Shown here in pieces: positions 47,594 through 57,090 of a stretch of DNA of 64,000 bases. Made by a program: the position numbers and the translations under genes. Numbering within the stretch: the stretch's first letter is position 1; each line of letters starts with the position of its first letter. This DNA comes from Leucobacter chromiireducens (GTDB lineage Bacteria; Actinomycetota; Actinomycetes; Actinomycetales; Microbacteriaceae), in assembly GCF_003917135.1 (NCBI RefSeq), contig NZ_RPDI01000005.1, forward strand, positions 86,993 through 150,992, read 5' to 3'. The notes below the pieces were generated by a model. The model was not told where the DNA came from, ran no database searches, and saw only the letters and a program-made list of their open reading frames with translations.

Positions 47594-48123
47594 CGGGCCA
47601 CCGTCGCGCCGAGCTCGGTCAGGCGGGCCGAGGTGAGCTCGATCCAGCGGAGGTCCGCCTCGATGTGGAAGAGGGCGTGATCGCAGATGAGCACGGTGGC
47701 AAGATCCGCGCCGACCTTCCTGCGGGTGAGTTCGCGCATCCGTTCCAGGTGCGCGGCGCGCTGCAGGTCGAGCAGTCTGGCGGCGTCGTCGCCGAGCAGG
47801 AGTGCGATGATCGTCTTCGCGAACAGGTTGCTCTGGAGCGTCGGCGATGGCGTGTCGGCTGAGAACAGCCAGTCGTCGAGCTCGGCGCGGCCGGCCTCGG
47901 TGATCTCGTAGCGTTTGCGGTCGGGGCCGCCGCCGGCCTCGTCGCCCAGCAGCGCGATGAAGCCGTGCTTCACGAGGCGGGCGAGCGTCGCGTAGACCTG
48001 CCCGAAGGCGAGCGGCTTCTCCGCACCGAAGTGCCGGTCGTAGTCGTGCTTCAGGTCGTAACCGTAGCCGGAGCCGGTGCCGAGTAGCCCGAGCACGGCG
48101 TGCGAGGAGTCCATGGGTGCCAT
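47590..48123 (-). CDS. PadR-family transcriptional repressor
   Basis: 177 residues. PadR winged helix (HAVLGLLGTGSGYGYDLKHDY, here quoted by parts: LGLLGTGSGYGYDL and LAFGQVYATLARLVKHGFI) with a long C-terminal dimerisation helix region typical of the PadR-s2 type. The ATG at 48123 follows TACGCT by six bases and overlaps an inverted repeat, so the repressor would cover its own promoter and start codon. Controls the ABC exporter pair in the same operon. Confidence 0.9.
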   Translation of the reverse strand: MAPMDSSHAVLGLLGTGSGYGYDLKHDYDRHFGAEKPLAFGQVYATLARLVKHGFIALLGDEAGGGPDRKRYEITEAGRAELDDWLFSADTPSPTLQSNLFAKTIIALLLGDDAARLLDLQRAAHLERMRELTRRKVGADLATVLICDHALFHIEADLRWIELTSARLTELGATVAR

Positions 48124-48148
48124 ACACCGAGCGTATACGCCGAGTGTA
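48123..48148. promoter_or_regulatory. PadR operator overlapping the leaderless promoter
   Basis: Imperfect inverted repeat TACAC-N3-GCGTATACGC-N3-GTGTA centred at 48135.5; it contains the -10 box TACGCT (48130-48135, minus strand) and abuts the start codon. Confidence 0.65.
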
Positions 48149-48269
48149 TAGTCGCGCAACTGCCGCCGTGCGGCAGCACCCTCGTGCGAGCGCCCCGGGC
48201 TGTACACCCCCACCCACGCGCACCCCACCCACACGCGCCCACGCACGCATACCCTTCACGCACGCACAG

Positions 48270-48324
48270 CGATTCGGCGTATCCAAGCCTGAATCTGCGC
48301 GTGAGGCTTAGATACGCCGAATCG
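48270..48324. repeat. Palindromic element, copy A
   Basis: 21-base arms (48270-48290 and 48304-48324) with a single mismatch, starting CGATTCGGCGTATCC, and a 13-base loop. Nearly the same arms recur at 49389-49448, beyond the AbiEi-DUF559 gene. The 285-base gap around it (48124-48408) also has CAC-rich low-complexity DNA (48205-48268). Confidence 0.8.
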
Positions 48325-48408
48325 ATTGGGTACGGCAGCCGGTGAGCAGCGACACCACAGCGCACATGTACCGCGGGGGTGCCACCAGGATGGCCGAAAC
48401 CCACGAGA

Positions 48409-49248
48409 CTATGGACGCGGGGCCGCGCGGTGCAGCCCCTGCGCGATAGCGCGCATGATCAGCCCCTGAACCGTGTGCCACTCGTACATCACCTGCTGAT
48501 ACCCCACGCGCACGACGGTGTAGCCGCGGAGTCGCAGTTGCGCATCGTGCGCAATGTCGGTGCTGTGCTGCGCCCCGGTGTGCGTCGCGCCATCGATTTG
48601 CACGACGAGGTGGGCACCGATCAGCAGATCCACCCGCCGGCCGTGCACCCACGCCTGCGCCGTCATGGGGATGCGCAACCATCGCAATCGGGCGCGCACG
48701 ATGGTCTCGAGACCCGAGTCCGCGAACGGGGTCGCCTCCGCAAGGAGCCGCCGAGCGTTCCCGCTCACCGGCAGCCTGGCCATCACCGCCCGGTCCACGA
48801 CGCGGCGGCGGAACGCGGATTCCCACACGGCGAGGGCATCAACGTAGGGCACGCACTGGGAGACAAAGTGCAGCACGTTCTCCGGCGCATCCTCGAGCGC
48901 TCCGCGCGCACGAGGGACGAGCGGTCTCCCCCAGTGCAGCACCACCTGCGCTGGGCGACGCTCCGCCCCGGCCTGTCGCACCGCAAAGTGCTCGCGCGAG
49001 GCGCGCGGGCCGCCCGGGTCCCACAGGCCCAGCCGCTTGGCCTGCGTCACACACGAGACCAGCAGGCCGTTCGACGCGGCGCGCAGGAGCAACGGATCGC
49101 CGCGCGGGAGCCCCACCCACCCTTTGCGCGGACGGATCAGCGCACCGCTGCGCACCGCTTTCGTGATGGTGTGCGCACTGAATCCGGCGTCACGCAGTTC
49201 CGCGGTGCGTGCGAAGCCACCACTGCTGTGCACGAATGAGACCACCAT
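48409..49248 (-). CDS. AbiEi-like HTH / DUF559 endonuclease-like protein
   Basis: 279 residues. The N-terminus has an AbiEi-antitoxin-type winged helix (ELRDAGFSAHTITKAVRSG, ending LIRPRKGWVGL). The C-terminal 100 residues form a DUF559 (Vsr-like nuclease fold) domain with RRVDLLIGAHLVVQIDGATH and DAQLRLRGYTVVRVGYQQV. The common Glu of the VEIDG motif is Gln here, as in many actinobacterial relatives, so nuclease activity is uncertain. No partner toxin gene is next to it. Start taken as ATG 49248; longer frames exist. It is enclosed by palindromic elements A and B. Confidence 0.8.
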   Translation of the reverse strand: MVVSFVHSSGGFARTAELRDAGFSAHTITKAVRSGALIRPRKGWVGLPRGDPLLLRAASNGLLVSCVTQAKRLGLWDPGGPRASREHFAVRQAGAERRPAQVVLHWGRPLVPRARGALEDAPENVLHFVSQCVPYVDALAVWESAFRRRVVDRAVMARLPVSGNARRLLAEATPFADSGLETIVRARLRWLRIPMTAQAWVHGRRVDLLIGAHLVVQIDGATHTGAQHSTDIAHDAQLRLRGYTVVRVGYQQVMYEWHTVQGLIMRAIAQGLHRAAPRP

Positions 49249-49388
49249 GGCGTCAAGTCTGCCTCCGCGTCGCGCGAGGGGGCGCGGGGACCGGTGACCT
49301 GGGGAGAAATCGGCACGCAACACGTCGCCGGCCCTCCTGTGAGCGAGCCAGAGGCGACCTTCACTCGCGCCAGCCCGCTCCCAACCTC

Positions 49389-49448
49389 AGCGATTCGGCG
49401 TATCCAAGACGAACCATGGGGCGTGCGGCTTGGTTACGCCGAATCGCT
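49389..49448. repeat. Palindromic element, copy B
   Basis: 20-base arms (49389-49408 and 49429-49448) with one mismatch and a 20-base loop; arms match copy A (CGATTCGGCGTATCCAAG). Middle differs in length and sequence. Confidence 0.8.
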
Positions 49449-49466
49449 GGGTTGCGCGCAAGCGCG

Positions 49467-49499
49467 GCGGCAAGCGCAAGCCCAGCGGCAAGCGCAAGC
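49467..49499. repeat. Short direct repeat
   Basis: GCGGCAAGCGCAAGC occurs twice, 18 bases apart, between palindrome B and the ispG stop. No function apparent. Confidence 0.7.
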
Positions 49500-49512
49500 G
49501 CGCCACCGCACC

Positions 49513-50661
49513 CTACGCTGTGATGATCTCCGGCGTGCCCGACTCGGAGGCCGGCATCTCGGCGGCGAGCCGGTTGGCCTCCTGGATGAGCGTCGCAACG
49601 ATCTCGCTCTCGGGCACCGTCTTGATGACCTCGCCCTTCACGAAGATCTGGCCCTTGCCGTTGCCCGAGGCGACGCCGAGGTCTGCCTCGCGCGCCTCGC
49701 CCGGCCCGTTCACGACGCAGCCCATCACGGCGACGCGCAGCGGCACGCTCATGCCCTCGAGGCCCTTCGTGACCTGTTCGGCGAGCGTGTACACGTCGAC
49801 CTGCGCGCGGCCGCACGAGGGGCACGACACGATCTCGAGCTTGCGCTCACGGAGGTTCAGCGACTGCAGGATCTGCAGGCCGACCTTCACTTCCTCAACC
49901 GGGGGCGCGGACAGCGAGACGCGGATCGTGTCGCCGATGCCCTCGCCGAGCAGGATGCCGAACGCCGTTGCGCTCTTGATCGTGCCCTGGAACGCCGGCC
50001 CGGCCTCGGTGACGCCGAGGTGGAGGGGCCAGTCGCCGCGCTCGGCGAGCTGGCGGTACGCCTGCACCATGACGATCGGGTCATTGTGCTTCACGGAGAT
50101 CTTGAAGTCGTGGAAGTCGTGCTCCTCGAAGAGCGACGCCTCCCAGACGGCGCTCTCGACGAGCGCCTCGGGGGTGGCCTTGCCGTACTTCTGCAGCAGG
50201 CGCGGATCGAGGGAGCCGGCGTTGACGCCGATGCGCAGCGAGACGCCCGCCGCCTTCGCGCGCTTCGCGATCTCGCCGACCTGATCGTCGAACTTGCGGA
50301 TGTTGCCCGGGTTCACGCGCACCGCGGCGCAGCCGGCGTCGATCGCGGCGTACACGTAGTTCGGCTGGAAGTGGATGTCCGCGATCACGGGGATCTGGCT
50401 CTTCTTCGCGATGATCGGCAGCGCTTCGGCGTCGTCGCGGCTGGGACACGCGACGCGCACGATGTCGCAGCCGGCCGCCGTGAGTTCGGCGATCTGCTGC
50501 AGCGTTGCGTTGATATCGGTCGTCGGCGTCGTGGTCATCGACTGCACCGAAACCTGAGCGTTTCCGCCCACCTTGACTGAACCGACCGAGATCTCGCGCG
50601 ACTTGCGTCGGGGTGCGAGCACCACGGGGACCTTCGGCATTCCCAAATTGACTGCTGCCAC
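49513..50661 (-). CDS. ispG: 4-hydroxy-3-methylbut-2-enyl diphosphate synthase
   Basis: 382 residues; the [4Fe-4S] enzyme of the MEP isoprenoid pathway. Marks: [49 protein letters not shown] and the cluster cysteines in SCPSCGRAQ and [11 protein letters not shown]. Start: GTG 50661, seven bases after TAGACT (leaderless); this settles it over ATG 50640. Follows the site-2 protease and dxr genes, a conserved actinobacterial order. Confidence 0.97.
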   Translation of the reverse strand: MAAVNLGMPKVPVVLAPRRKSREISVGSVKVGGNAQVSVQSMTTTPTTDINATLQQIAELTAAGCDIVRVACPSRDDAEALPIIAKKSQIPVIADIHFQPNYVYAAIDAGCAAVRVNPGNIRKFDDQVGEIAKRAKAAGVSLRIGVNAGSLDPRLLQKYGKATPEALVESAVWEASLFEEHDFHDFKISVKHNDPIVMVQAYRQLAERGDWPLHLGVTEAGPAFQGTIKSATAFGILLGEGIGDTIRVSLSAPPVEEVKVGLQILQSLNLRERKLEIVSCPSCGRAQVDVYTLAEQVTKGLEGMSVPLRVAVMGCVVNGPGEAREADLGVASGNGKGQIFVKGEVIKTVPESEIVATLIQEANRLAAEMPASESGTPEIITA

Positions 50662-50668
50662 GGAGAAG

Positions 50669-50674
50669 AGTCTA
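50669..50674 (-). promoter_or_regulatory. -10 box, leaderless start of ispG
   Basis: TAGACT on the minus strand, seven bases before GTG 50661. Confidence 0.5.
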
Positions 50675-50723
50675 GCCCTGCATCCTGCATGCGCGCTCGG
50701 CGCGGCGCCGATGGGCGCGGCTG

Positions 50724-52142
50724 CTACCCGAAGAACGTGACCGGCTTCACCAGGTCGGCGTACACGAGCAGCACCATCATGGCGCCCATCACCACCACGA
50801 CGGCGAACGTGACCGGCACCATTTTTGCCGCATCAATCGGACCGGGATCGGGCTTGCCCCGCAGTTTCGCGAAGCCGCGCTTGATCGACTCGTAGATCGC
50901 GCCGACGACGTGCCCGCCGTCGAGCGGCATGAGCGGCAGGAGATTGAAGACGAAGAGCGCGATGTTCAGCGAGCCGAGGAGGCCGAGCACGCTCTGCACG
51001 CGGGCGGCGACGGGGGCCTCGTCGAGGCTCACGATCTCCCCGGCGAGGCGGCCGACGCCGACCACGCTCATGGGCCCGTTCGGGTCGCGCTCGCCGGCGC
51101 CGAACGCGGCGTTCCAGGTGTCCACCATGCGCTGCGGCAGCTGCACAATCACCCCGGCGACGCGCGCCACGTTCTCCCCGACGTACGCAGGCACCTCGGT
51201 GATCGGCTGCGGCACGTACTCGGAGGCCGGGGTGGCCCCCACCATGCCGACGGTCTCGGTGCGCACCGAGCCGTCATCGTTCTGCAGCACCTTCCCGTCC
51301 TCGTCGACGAGCGCGCGCTCGTTGGCCGCCGGGGTGAGGGCCACGGTCTGCGGGCTGCCGTCGCGGAGGATCTCGAGCTGCATGGTCCGGCCGGGCGACG
51401 CGGCCACCGCGTCGCGGAACGCCTCCCAGTCGGTGATCTCCGCGCCGTCGACCGCCACAATCGTGTCTCCTGGCACGAGCCCGGCCGCCGCGGCGGGTGC
51501 GGCGGGATCCCCGGCTGCGCAGCTCTTCGCGGTGCTCCCTGCCGGCTGCAGGCACTCGCTCACCGCCCCGAGGGTGGTGCTCGCCTGCGGAATCCCGAAC
51601 CCGACGAGCACGATGGTGAAGAACACGAACGCGAGGACGAGGTTCATGACGGGGCCGCCCAGCATCACGATGATGCGCTTCCACGCTGGCAGCCGGTAGA
51701 ACGTGCGGTGATCCTCGCCGGCGTCGATGGTTTCGGCGCTCGCGAGGCGCGCGTCATCGACGAGGCCGGCGAGCCCGCGCCGCAGCTCGGGATCCGCGAC
51801 GGCGGTGTCGGGCTGCGGCCTCGTGACGGGCAGCGGGCCCTCCTCCACCACGGAGTTCAGGAAGCCGGTGGTCGACGCGCGGGGCGCGGCGCCCGGCTTC
51901 TGCGGCGGGTACATCCCCGTCATCGCGATGTAGCCGCCGAGCGGGATCGCCTTGATGCCGTACTCGGTCTCGCCCTTCTTGCGCGACCAGAGGGTTTTCC
52001 CGAAGCCCACCATGTACTGCGTCACCTTGACGCCGAACAGCTTCGCGGGCACGAGGTGCCCGATTTCGTGCAGGCCGATGGACACGGCGAGCCCGATCAG
52101 CACAATCAGGAACCCGAGCACGTAGAGCAGCACGTCAGTCAC
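50724..52142 (-). CDS. Site-2 protease (M50 family, Rip1/RseP type)
   Basis: 472 residues. Zinc site His25-Glu26-x-x-His29 (HEIGH) in the first helix, a second metal ligand in [13 protein letters not shown] near the C-terminus, and a central PDZ domain (about residues 195-300) with [19 protein letters not shown]. Cuts membrane-bound anti-sigma factors or signal peptides within the bilayer. GTG start at 52142 after TAGCCT by six bases. Confidence 0.95.
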   Translation of the reverse strand: MTDVLLYVLGFLIVLIGLAVSIGLHEIGHLVPAKLFGVKVTQYMVGFGKTLWSRKKGETEYGIKAIPLGGYIAMTGMYPPQKPGAAPRASTTGFLNSVVEEGPLPVTRPQPDTAVADPELRRGLAGLVDDARLASAETIDAGEDHRTFYRLPAWKRIIVMLGGPVMNLVLAFVFFTIVLVGFGIPQASTTLGAVSECLQPAGSTAKSCAAGDPAAPAAAAGLVPGDTIVAVDGAEITDWEAFRDAVAASPGRTMQLEILRDGSPQTVALTPAANERALVDEDGKVLQNDDGSVRTETVGMVGATPASEYVPQPITEVPAYVGENVARVAGVIVQLPQRMVDTWNAAFGAGERDPNGPMSVVGVGRLAGEIVSLDEAPVAARVQSVLGLLGSLNIALFVFNLLPLMPLDGGHVVGAIYESIKRGFAKLRGKPDPGPIDAAKMVPVTFAVVVVMGAMMVLLVYADLVKPVTFFG

Positions 52143-52148
52143 GCACTC

Positions 52149-52154
52149 AGGCTA
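52149..52154 (-). promoter_or_regulatory. -10 box, leaderless start of site-2 protease
   Basis: TAGCCT on the minus strand, six bases before GTG 52142. Confidence 0.5.
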
Positions 52155-52252
52155 CTCCGTGGCCCGAGGAAAGCCCTGGGCGCTTCCCGGGGAACCGCCG
52201 GGGAACTGCCGGGGATCAGCTCGGGATCGGCCGAGCGTGTGCCGGCGCCCCG

Positions 52253-53341
52253 CTACGCCGCGCGGCGGGCGATGACGCGCTCGGCGTGCTCGCGCGCCCA
52301 GCGCTCCCCCTCAACGAGGGTGTCGAGCGTGAGCTCCTCGGGGGCCCGGTGCGCCTCGAGCACCTCGCGTACGGTGTCCACGATGTCGAGGAAGCCGATG
52401 CGGCCGGCGTGGAACGCGGTCACCGCCTCCTCGTTCGCCGCGTTGTAGACGGCCGGGTAGGTGCGGCGCGCGCGGCCCACCTCCTTCGCGAGCTCGACCG
52501 CGGGGAACGCCTCGGCGTCGAGCGGTTCGAAGTCCCAGCTGGTCGCGCTTCGCCAGTCGAGGGGCACCCCGACGTTGGCGAGCCGGTCTGGCCAGGTGAG
52601 CCCGAGCGCGATCGGCAGCCGCATGTCGGGCGGCGACGCCTGCGCGATCGTGGAGCCGTCGACGAACTCGACCATCGAGTGGACGATCGACTGCGGGTGC
52701 ACCACGACCTCGATGCTGCTGTACGGCACGCGGAAGAGCAGGTGCGCCTCGATCACTTCGAGGCCCTTGTTCATGAGCGTCGCCGAGTTCGTGGTGACCA
52801 TGCGCCCCATGTTCCAGGTGGGGTGGGTGAGCGCCTCCGCAGGCGTCACGCTGCGCAACTCCTCGCGGCTGCGGCCGCGGAAAGGGCCGCCCGAGGCGGT
52901 GAGCACGAGACGGCGCACCTCCTCGGCCCGCCCGGAGCGGAGCGCCTGCGCGATCGCGGAGTGCTCGGAGTCCACGGGCACGATCTGGCCGGGCGCCGCG
53001 AGCTCGGTGACGAGATCGCCGCCGACGATGAGCGACTCCTTGTTCGCGAGTGCGAGCGTGCGGCCGGCCTTCAGCGCGGCGAGCGTCGGCCCGAGCCCCA
53101 CCGATCCGGTGATGCCGTTGAGCACCACCTGCGCGGGCACCTCGCGGATGAGCTGCTCCGCGGCGTCCGCGCCGAGCCCGGTGTGCTCGACGTTGAACTC
53201 CTCGGCCTGTTCGGCCATGCGCTCGGCGTTCGAGCCGGCGATGAGGCCCACCACCTGGAACTTCGAGGGATTCTTGCGCACGACGTCGAGCGCCTGCTCG
53301 CCGATCGAGCCGGTGGAACCGAGAATGACGATGCGCTTCAT
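52253..53341 (-). CDS. dxr: 1-deoxy-D-xylulose 5-phosphate reductoisomerase
   Basis: 362 residues. First committed step of the MEP pathway. NADPH site [19 protein letters not shown]; catalytic and metal-binding region with [44 protein letters not shown] and [21 protein letters not shown] 53341 follows CAGAAT by seven bases; an ATG three codons earlier (53350) is the alternative. Confidence 0.97.
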   Translation of the reverse strand: MKRIVILGSTGSIGEQALDVVRKNPSKFQVVGLIAGSNAERMAEQAEEFNVEHTGLGADAAEQLIREVPAQVVLNGITGSVGLGPTLAALKAGRTLALANKESLIVGGDLVTELAAPGQIVPVDSEHSAIAQALRSGRAEEVRRLVLTASGGPFRGRSREELRSVTPAEALTHPTWNMGRMVTTNSATLMNKGLEVIEAHLLFRVPYSSIEVVVHPQSIVHSMVEFVDGSTIAQASPPDMRLPIALGLTWPDRLANVGVPLDWRSATSWDFEPLDAEAFPAVELAKEVGRARRTYPAVYNAANEEAVTAFHAGRIGFLDIVDTVREVLEAHRAPEELTLDTLVEGERWAREHAERVIARRAA

Positions 53342-53348
53342 GCACACC

Positions 53349-53354
53349 ATTCTG
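53349..53354 (-). promoter_or_regulatory. Weak -10 box, possible leaderless start of dxr
   Basis: CAGAAT on the minus strand, seven bases before ATG 53341; same variant box as before the DsbA-like gene. Confidence 0.35.
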
Positions 53355-53365
53355 CCGGAGACGAG

Positions 53366-53401
53366 CGCACCCCGCTCCCCGAAAGACGGGGGCGGGGTGC
53401 G
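53366..53401 (-). terminator. Strong hairpin after the FKBP gene
   Basis: CGCACCCCGCTCCCCG (53366-53381) pairs with CGGGGGCGGGGTGCG (53387-53401) around a five-base loop. It lies 16 bases beyond the FKBP stop and before the dxr start. No T-run. Confidence 0.65.
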
Positions 53402-53417
53402 TTCGAGCCGCGTGAGG

Positions 53418-54434
53418 CTACTCGGCGTGCACGGTGCCGAGGATGTCGAGCACGAAGACCATCACGTCGTCGCCCTGGTGCCCCATCTGTTCAAGCTGGG
53501 CCGCACCGTAGCCGCCGTCCTCGGCCGGCACCACGGAGATGATCTGCGAGCCGACCTTCTGGCCCTCGAGCGCCTGCTGGAAGCCGCCGATCACGCCGGT
53601 GGTGGTGAAGTTCGCGGGCTCGCCAGTCTTCCAGCTGGAGTCGAACTCCTCGCCCGTGCGCCAAATCACGCCTCGGTAGTGGACGTACACGCGGTCGCCC
53701 GGCTCGACGGTCTCGCCGTCGCCCTCGATGAGCGTGGCGATCGACAGTTTCTCGGGCGCCTTGGCGTCCTTCGGCATGGTGATGGTGGGCTTGCCGTCCT
53801 TGTCGAGCTTCACCGTCGGGAAGCCCTCGGGAGCCGACTGCGCCTTGCCCTCGGCCTTCTTCAGGAGGTCGCCCGGCTCGAGCGTGCCCGGCTCGCCGGT
53901 TGCGCCGGTGTCCTCGCCGATCTCACCGAACTCCATGATGAGCACGATCGAGTCCTTCTCGGTGAGATCGGGGACCTGGGTGTCCTCCGCCTTCGTGTCG
54001 CCGAACATCTCGGCGTAGGGAGCGACAAGCGCGATCTGCTGCCCGGGCACCCCGCAGCGGATGCCCTCGTAAGCCCAGCCGGTCAGCTGGTCCTTGCTGA
54101 ACGGCACCGGCGCCGCCGGCAGCTGCTGCATGACGTCGCCGTTTGCCCCGTTGAACATGGTCATGCTGACGGAGATCGTCTCGCCGTCCTTGACCACGCT
54201 GCCCTCGCCCTCGGTGAGCACCGAGCGCTGCATCTCCTTCGCGCTCACCGGCGTCTTCGAGTCGAGCTTCAGATCGGTGCCGGTCGTCCCGCTCACCGTG
54301 ACCTCCTTGCTCGCGGCGCCGGGCGCCAGGCAGTCGGCGCCCGCGGCGTCTGCGGTCGGGCTGCCGCCGGCGCAGCCGGAGAGCAGCAGAGCGCCCGCGA
54401 GGGCGGTGGGCAGGAGAGCGCGGGAGAGTTTCAC
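53418..54434 (-). CDS. FKBP-type peptidyl-prolyl isomerase lipoprotein
   Basis: 338 residues. Lipobox with Cys21 (LLLSGCAGG), then two FKBP-like regions. The first (about 50-185) keeps [17 protein letters not shown] and the GYAFE-like framework but is degenerate. The second (about 235-338) is a standard FKBP with [37 protein letters not shown] and VFVLDIL. Prolyl isomerase acting on exported proteins. GTG 54434 with AAGGAC upstream. Confidence 0.92.
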   Translation of the reverse strand: MKLSRALLPTALAGALLLSGCAGGSPTADAAGADCLAPGAASKEVTVSGTTGTDLKLDSKTPVSAKEMQRSVLTEGEGSVVKDGETISVSMTMFNGANGDVMQQLPAAPVPFSKDQLTGWAYEGIRCGVPGQQIALVAPYAEMFGDTKAEDTQVPDLTEKDSIVLIMEFGEIGEDTGATGEPGTLEPGDLLKKAEGKAQSAPEGFPTVKLDKDGKPTITMPKDAKAPEKLSIATLIEGDGETVEPGDRVYVHYRGVIWRTGEEFDSSWKTGEPANFTTTGVIGGFQQALEGQKVGSQIISVVPAEDGGYGAAQLEQMGHQGDDVMVFVLDILGTVHAE

Positions 54435-54549
54435 GAGGCTGAACGTCCTTCTTCACAAGCGTCGAGGCCGTACGGCCGTGGGCATTGCCCCAGTATTTCG
54501 CATTCCGCTGCCCGCCCGCTGGGAAACCCTCGCGAGCGCGCGCCCGTTC

Positions 54550-55092
54550 CTAGCGCCGGCTGCGGCGAGCCGGGGCCCCGCCCGGCGCGGTGCGCGGCGG
54601 CAGCAGCGCACCGGCGGCGCCGGCTGCGGCGAGCGCGAGCAGGATCATCGTGGCGAGATCGCAGCCGATGTAGACGTAGTGCCAGATCGACTGCCCGGGA
54701 TCGGCCCCGTCGAGGACGAGGTCGGTGCGCGCGTTCAACGGTGGGCGCACGAGCGTGATCTTCGCGACGTAGACCGCGGCGAGCCCCGCCCAGATCCCGA
54801 ACCTCGCGCCGGAGATGCGTGTGGCGAGCGGCCAGAACGAGAGCAGGGTGAGGGTGAGGAGCACGAGCCCCTCTGCGACGTTGAGCGCGGCGAACACGAG
54901 CCGGCCGATCCCGAGCCCCAGCGGGATGGTGATCCCTGGCGCCTGGAACTTCAGCGGGGCCTCGATGAACGAGATCGCCGCGATGAGGCCGAACCAGAGG
55001 ACCGGCAGCGCGAGGCGCCAGAGCTCGATACCGACGCGGCGGCGCGCGTCGGGGCCGGCCTGCGCGCTCGCAGCGGCTGGGCGGCGGCTCAT
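54550..55092 (-). CDS. Small integral membrane protein, unknown function
   Basis: 180 residues with four predicted membrane segments (about 26-42, 58-80, 88-112, 145-165) and a basic N-terminus and C-terminus. Stretches FIEAPLKFQAPGI and GLGIGRLVFAALNVAEG give some likeness to uncharacterised four-helix families (DUF4149/TMEM205 type), not more. ATG 55092 overlaps the rsmI stop by four bases, so it is co-translated with rsmI. Confidence 0.75.
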   Translation of the reverse strand: MSRRPAAASAQAGPDARRRVGIELWRLALPVLWFGLIAAISFIEAPLKFQAPGITIPLGLGIGRLVFAALNVAEGLVLLTLTLLSFWPLATRISGARFGIWAGLAAVYVAKITLVRPPLNARTDLVLDGADPGQSIWHYVYIGCDLATMILLALAAAGAAGALLPPRTAPGGAPARRSRR

Positions 55093-55922
55093 CGCGTTCC
55101 CTCCGTCCCGCGTGCGGCGAGCGCGGCGGCGTAGAGCTCCCTGGCGGAGAGCCCGCTCGCCTCGGCGACGGCGCGGCTGGCGTCCTTCAGCCGCTCCCCC
55201 TCGGCGACGCGCTGCTGCACCTCGGCGAGCGCCGTCTCCGGCGAGACCTCCACCTCGGGGGCACCGCCGACGACGACCACGATCTCGCCGCGGACGCCGT
55301 CGGCCGCCCACTCGGCGAGCTCGGCGAGCTCGCCGCGGCGCACCTCCTCGTGCAGTTTGGTGAGCTCGCGGCAGACCGCGGCCGGGCGCTCCGGCCCGAA
55401 CGCGTCGGCGAGGTCTGAGAGCGTCACCGCGAGGCGGGTGGGCGCCTCGAAGAACACGAGGGTGCGGCGCTCGGATGCGAGCCCGGCGAGCACCCGACCC
55501 CGCTCCCCGGCCTTTCGCGGCAGGAAGCCCTCGAACGCGAAGCGGTCGGTGGGGAGGCCGGCGACGGCGAGCGCGGTGATCACGGCGCTCGGCCCGGGAA
55601 TCGCGCTGACCTGCACCCCGGCCTCCGCCGCGAGCTGCACGACCCGGAAGCCGGGGTCCGAGACCGTCGGCATCCCCGCGTCGCTCACGAGCACGATGTC
55701 CTCGCTCGCGGCGCGCGCGACGAGCGCGGCCGCCCGCTCGTGCTCGTTGTGATCGTGGAGCGCGATGAGCTCCGGCCGGTTGTCGATCTCGAGCAGCCGC
55801 AGCAGCTGCGCGGTGTGGCGGGTGTCCTCCGCCGCGATCACCGCCGCCGCCTCGAAGGTCTCCCGGAGCCGGAGCGAGGCGTCACCGAGGTTGCCGATGG
55901 GGGTGGCAGCGAGGAGGATCAT
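55089..55922 (-). CDS. rsmI: 16S rRNA (cytidine-1402-2'-O)-methyltransferase
   Basis: 277 residues. Tetrapyrrole-methylase fold: ILLAATPIGNLGDASLR at the start, AAEDTRHTAQLL, VLVSDAGMPTVSDPGFRVV and IPGPSAVITALAVAGLPTDRF (given here in part). Methylates C1402 in the ribosome decoding centre. The start ATG 55922 follows TAGCAT by seven bases; an ATG three codons upstream overlaps that box. Divergent from the DsbA-like gene. Confidence 0.95.
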   Translation of the reverse strand: MILLAATPIGNLGDASLRLRETFEAAAVIAAEDTRHTAQLLRLLEIDNRPELIALHDHNEHERAAALVARAASEDIVLVSDAGMPTVSDPGFRVVQLAAEAGVQVSAIPGPSAVITALAVAGLPTDRFAFEGFLPRKAGERGRVLAGLASERRTLVFFEAPTRLAVTLSDLADAFGPERPAAVCRELTKLHEEVRRGELAELAEWAADGVRGEIVVVVGGAPEVEVSPETALAEVQQRVAEGERLKDASRAVAEASGLSARELYAAALAARGTEGTR

Positions 55923-55929
55923 GCCTCCC

Positions 55930-55935
55930 ATGCTA
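55930..55935 (-). promoter_or_regulatory. -10 box, leaderless start of rsmI
   Basis: TAGCAT on the minus strand, seven bases before ATG 55922; it decides between two ATGs. Confidence 0.45.
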
Positions 55936-55953
55936 TTCCGGAGGAGCGCCTGC

Positions 55954-55959
55954 CAGAAT
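55954..55959 (+). promoter_or_regulatory. Weak -10 box before DsbA-like gene
   Basis: CAGAAT, seven bases before ATG 55967, and only 18 bases from the opposite-facing box of rsmI. Confidence 0.3.
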
Positions 55960-55966
55960 GACACGC

Positions 55967-57043
55967 ATGAGCGACTCGCAGCTGCCCGGACCGCCCCCGC
56001 ACCCCTACGCCGCATCCGCACAGGTCCCGGAACGCCGCGGGCAGGCGCTGCCCATCGCGGCGATGGCGCTCGGGCTCGTCGGCGCGGTGACGGTGTTCGT
56101 CGCCCCGGTCACGTTCGCCGCGTTCGCGTGGGTGGGCGCGGCGCTCGGCGTCGTCGCCCTGGTGCTCGGCGTGATCGCGCTCGTGCGCGGGCTGCGCCGT
56201 GGCCCCGCGATCACCGGCGTGGCCGCTGGCGCGCTCGCGGTCATTGCGGCCGTCATCGTCGGCGCGCTCGCGCTCGGCGGCGCGCTCGTCGGCGCGGCGC
56301 GGCAGGGCCAGCAGGGCGGGCAGACACCGGACGGCTCGGGCGGGGAGGTTGCAACCGCGGTCGAGTGGCCGCGCAACATGGCGAGCGGTGGCCTCGTGTT
56401 CGGCGGCGCAGACGGCGGGCTCGCAACGTCGGCGGCGCCCGAGGCGAACGCGCTGCCCGTGCCGCGCACCGCGGCGGAGCTCGGCACTCCGGCGCTGATC
56501 CGGGTCTACGTCGACTACCGATGCCCGTACTGCGCGCTCTTCGAGACCGCGAACGCCGACACGCTCGCGCAGGTGCTCGCTGACGGCACCGCCGCGGTGG
56601 AGCTCACGCCGCTCACCTTCCTCGACCGCGTGTCGGAGGGCAGCTACTACTCCTCACGCGCTGCCGGTGCGCTCGCGTGCCTCGCGGACACGCAGCCGGA
56701 CGCCGCGTGGGAGGCGAACGCCGCGCTGATGCTGCCCGACGTGCAGCCGGCGGAGGGTGGCCCAGGTCTCGACAACGACGGCATCATCGCCGCCATCGAG
56801 GACGGCGCTGGCGCGTTGAACGCCGAGGCGCGCGCGTGCATCACGGAGGAGCGGTTCGTGCCGTTCGCGCAGGCCCTCTCCGACTGGGTATTCGCGAACC
56901 CCGTGCCGCACGCCGCTGATCCCGAGCTGCGGGTCACTGGCACCCCGCTCGTGGTCGTCGACGGCGTGCCCTACCCGGGCGACCCTGCCGATCCGGCCGC
57001 GTTCCGCGCGTTCCTCGCGCAGCAGGGCATCGCGGTCGACTAG
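55967..57043 (+). CDS. Membrane-anchored DsbA/thioredoxin-like protein
   Basis: 358 residues. A Pro-rich cytoplasmic N-terminus is followed by three hydrophobic segments (about 30-55, 60-80, 88-110), a linker and a thioredoxin-fold domain of the DsbA type with the active-site CPYC (Cys186-Cys189) in VDYRCPYCALFE and the cis-Pro loop VTGTPLVVVDG. Two more cysteines (in GALACLADT and RACITEE) could pair. Faces the outside and probably helps fold exported proteins. ATG 55967 has CAGAAT seven bases upstream; ATG 55958 with GAGGAG 11 bases away is an alternative. Confidence 0.88.
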   Translation: MSDSQLPGPPPHPYAASAQVPERRGQALPIAAMALGLVGAVTVFVAPVTFAAFAWVGAALGVVALVLGVIALVRGLRRGPAITGVAAGALAVIAAVIVGALALGGALVGAARQGQQGGQTPDGSGGEVATAVEWPRNMASGGLVFGGADGGLATSAAPEANALPVPRTAAELGTPALIRVYVDYRCPYCALFETANADTLAQVLADGTAAVELTPLTFLDRVSEGSYYSSRAAGALACLADTQPDAAWEANAALMLPDVQPAEGGPGLDNDGIIAAIEDGAGALNAEARACITEERFVPFAQALSDWVFANPVPHAADPELRVTGTPLVVVDGVPYPGDPADPAAFRAFLAQQGIAVD

Positions 57044-57075
57044 GCTGCACTGGCGGCGGCGCCCGCCGCATGGAG

Positions 57076-57081
57076 TAGACT
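57076..57081 (+). promoter_or_regulatory. -10 box before MFS gene
   Basis: TAGACT, nine bases before ATG 57091, giving a leader of at most a few bases. Confidence 0.45.
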
Positions 57082-57090
57082 CGGTCGGCT

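Noticed and set aside
48205..48268. CAC-rich stretch as a CRISPR-like or satellite repeat
   Set aside because: Irregular short CACGC/CACCC runs with no constant unit or spacer.
48409..49323. AbiEi-DUF559 protein as half of an intact toxin-antitoxin pair
   Set aside because: No AbiEii-like nucleotidyltransferase gene is adjacent; only the HTH resemblance exists.
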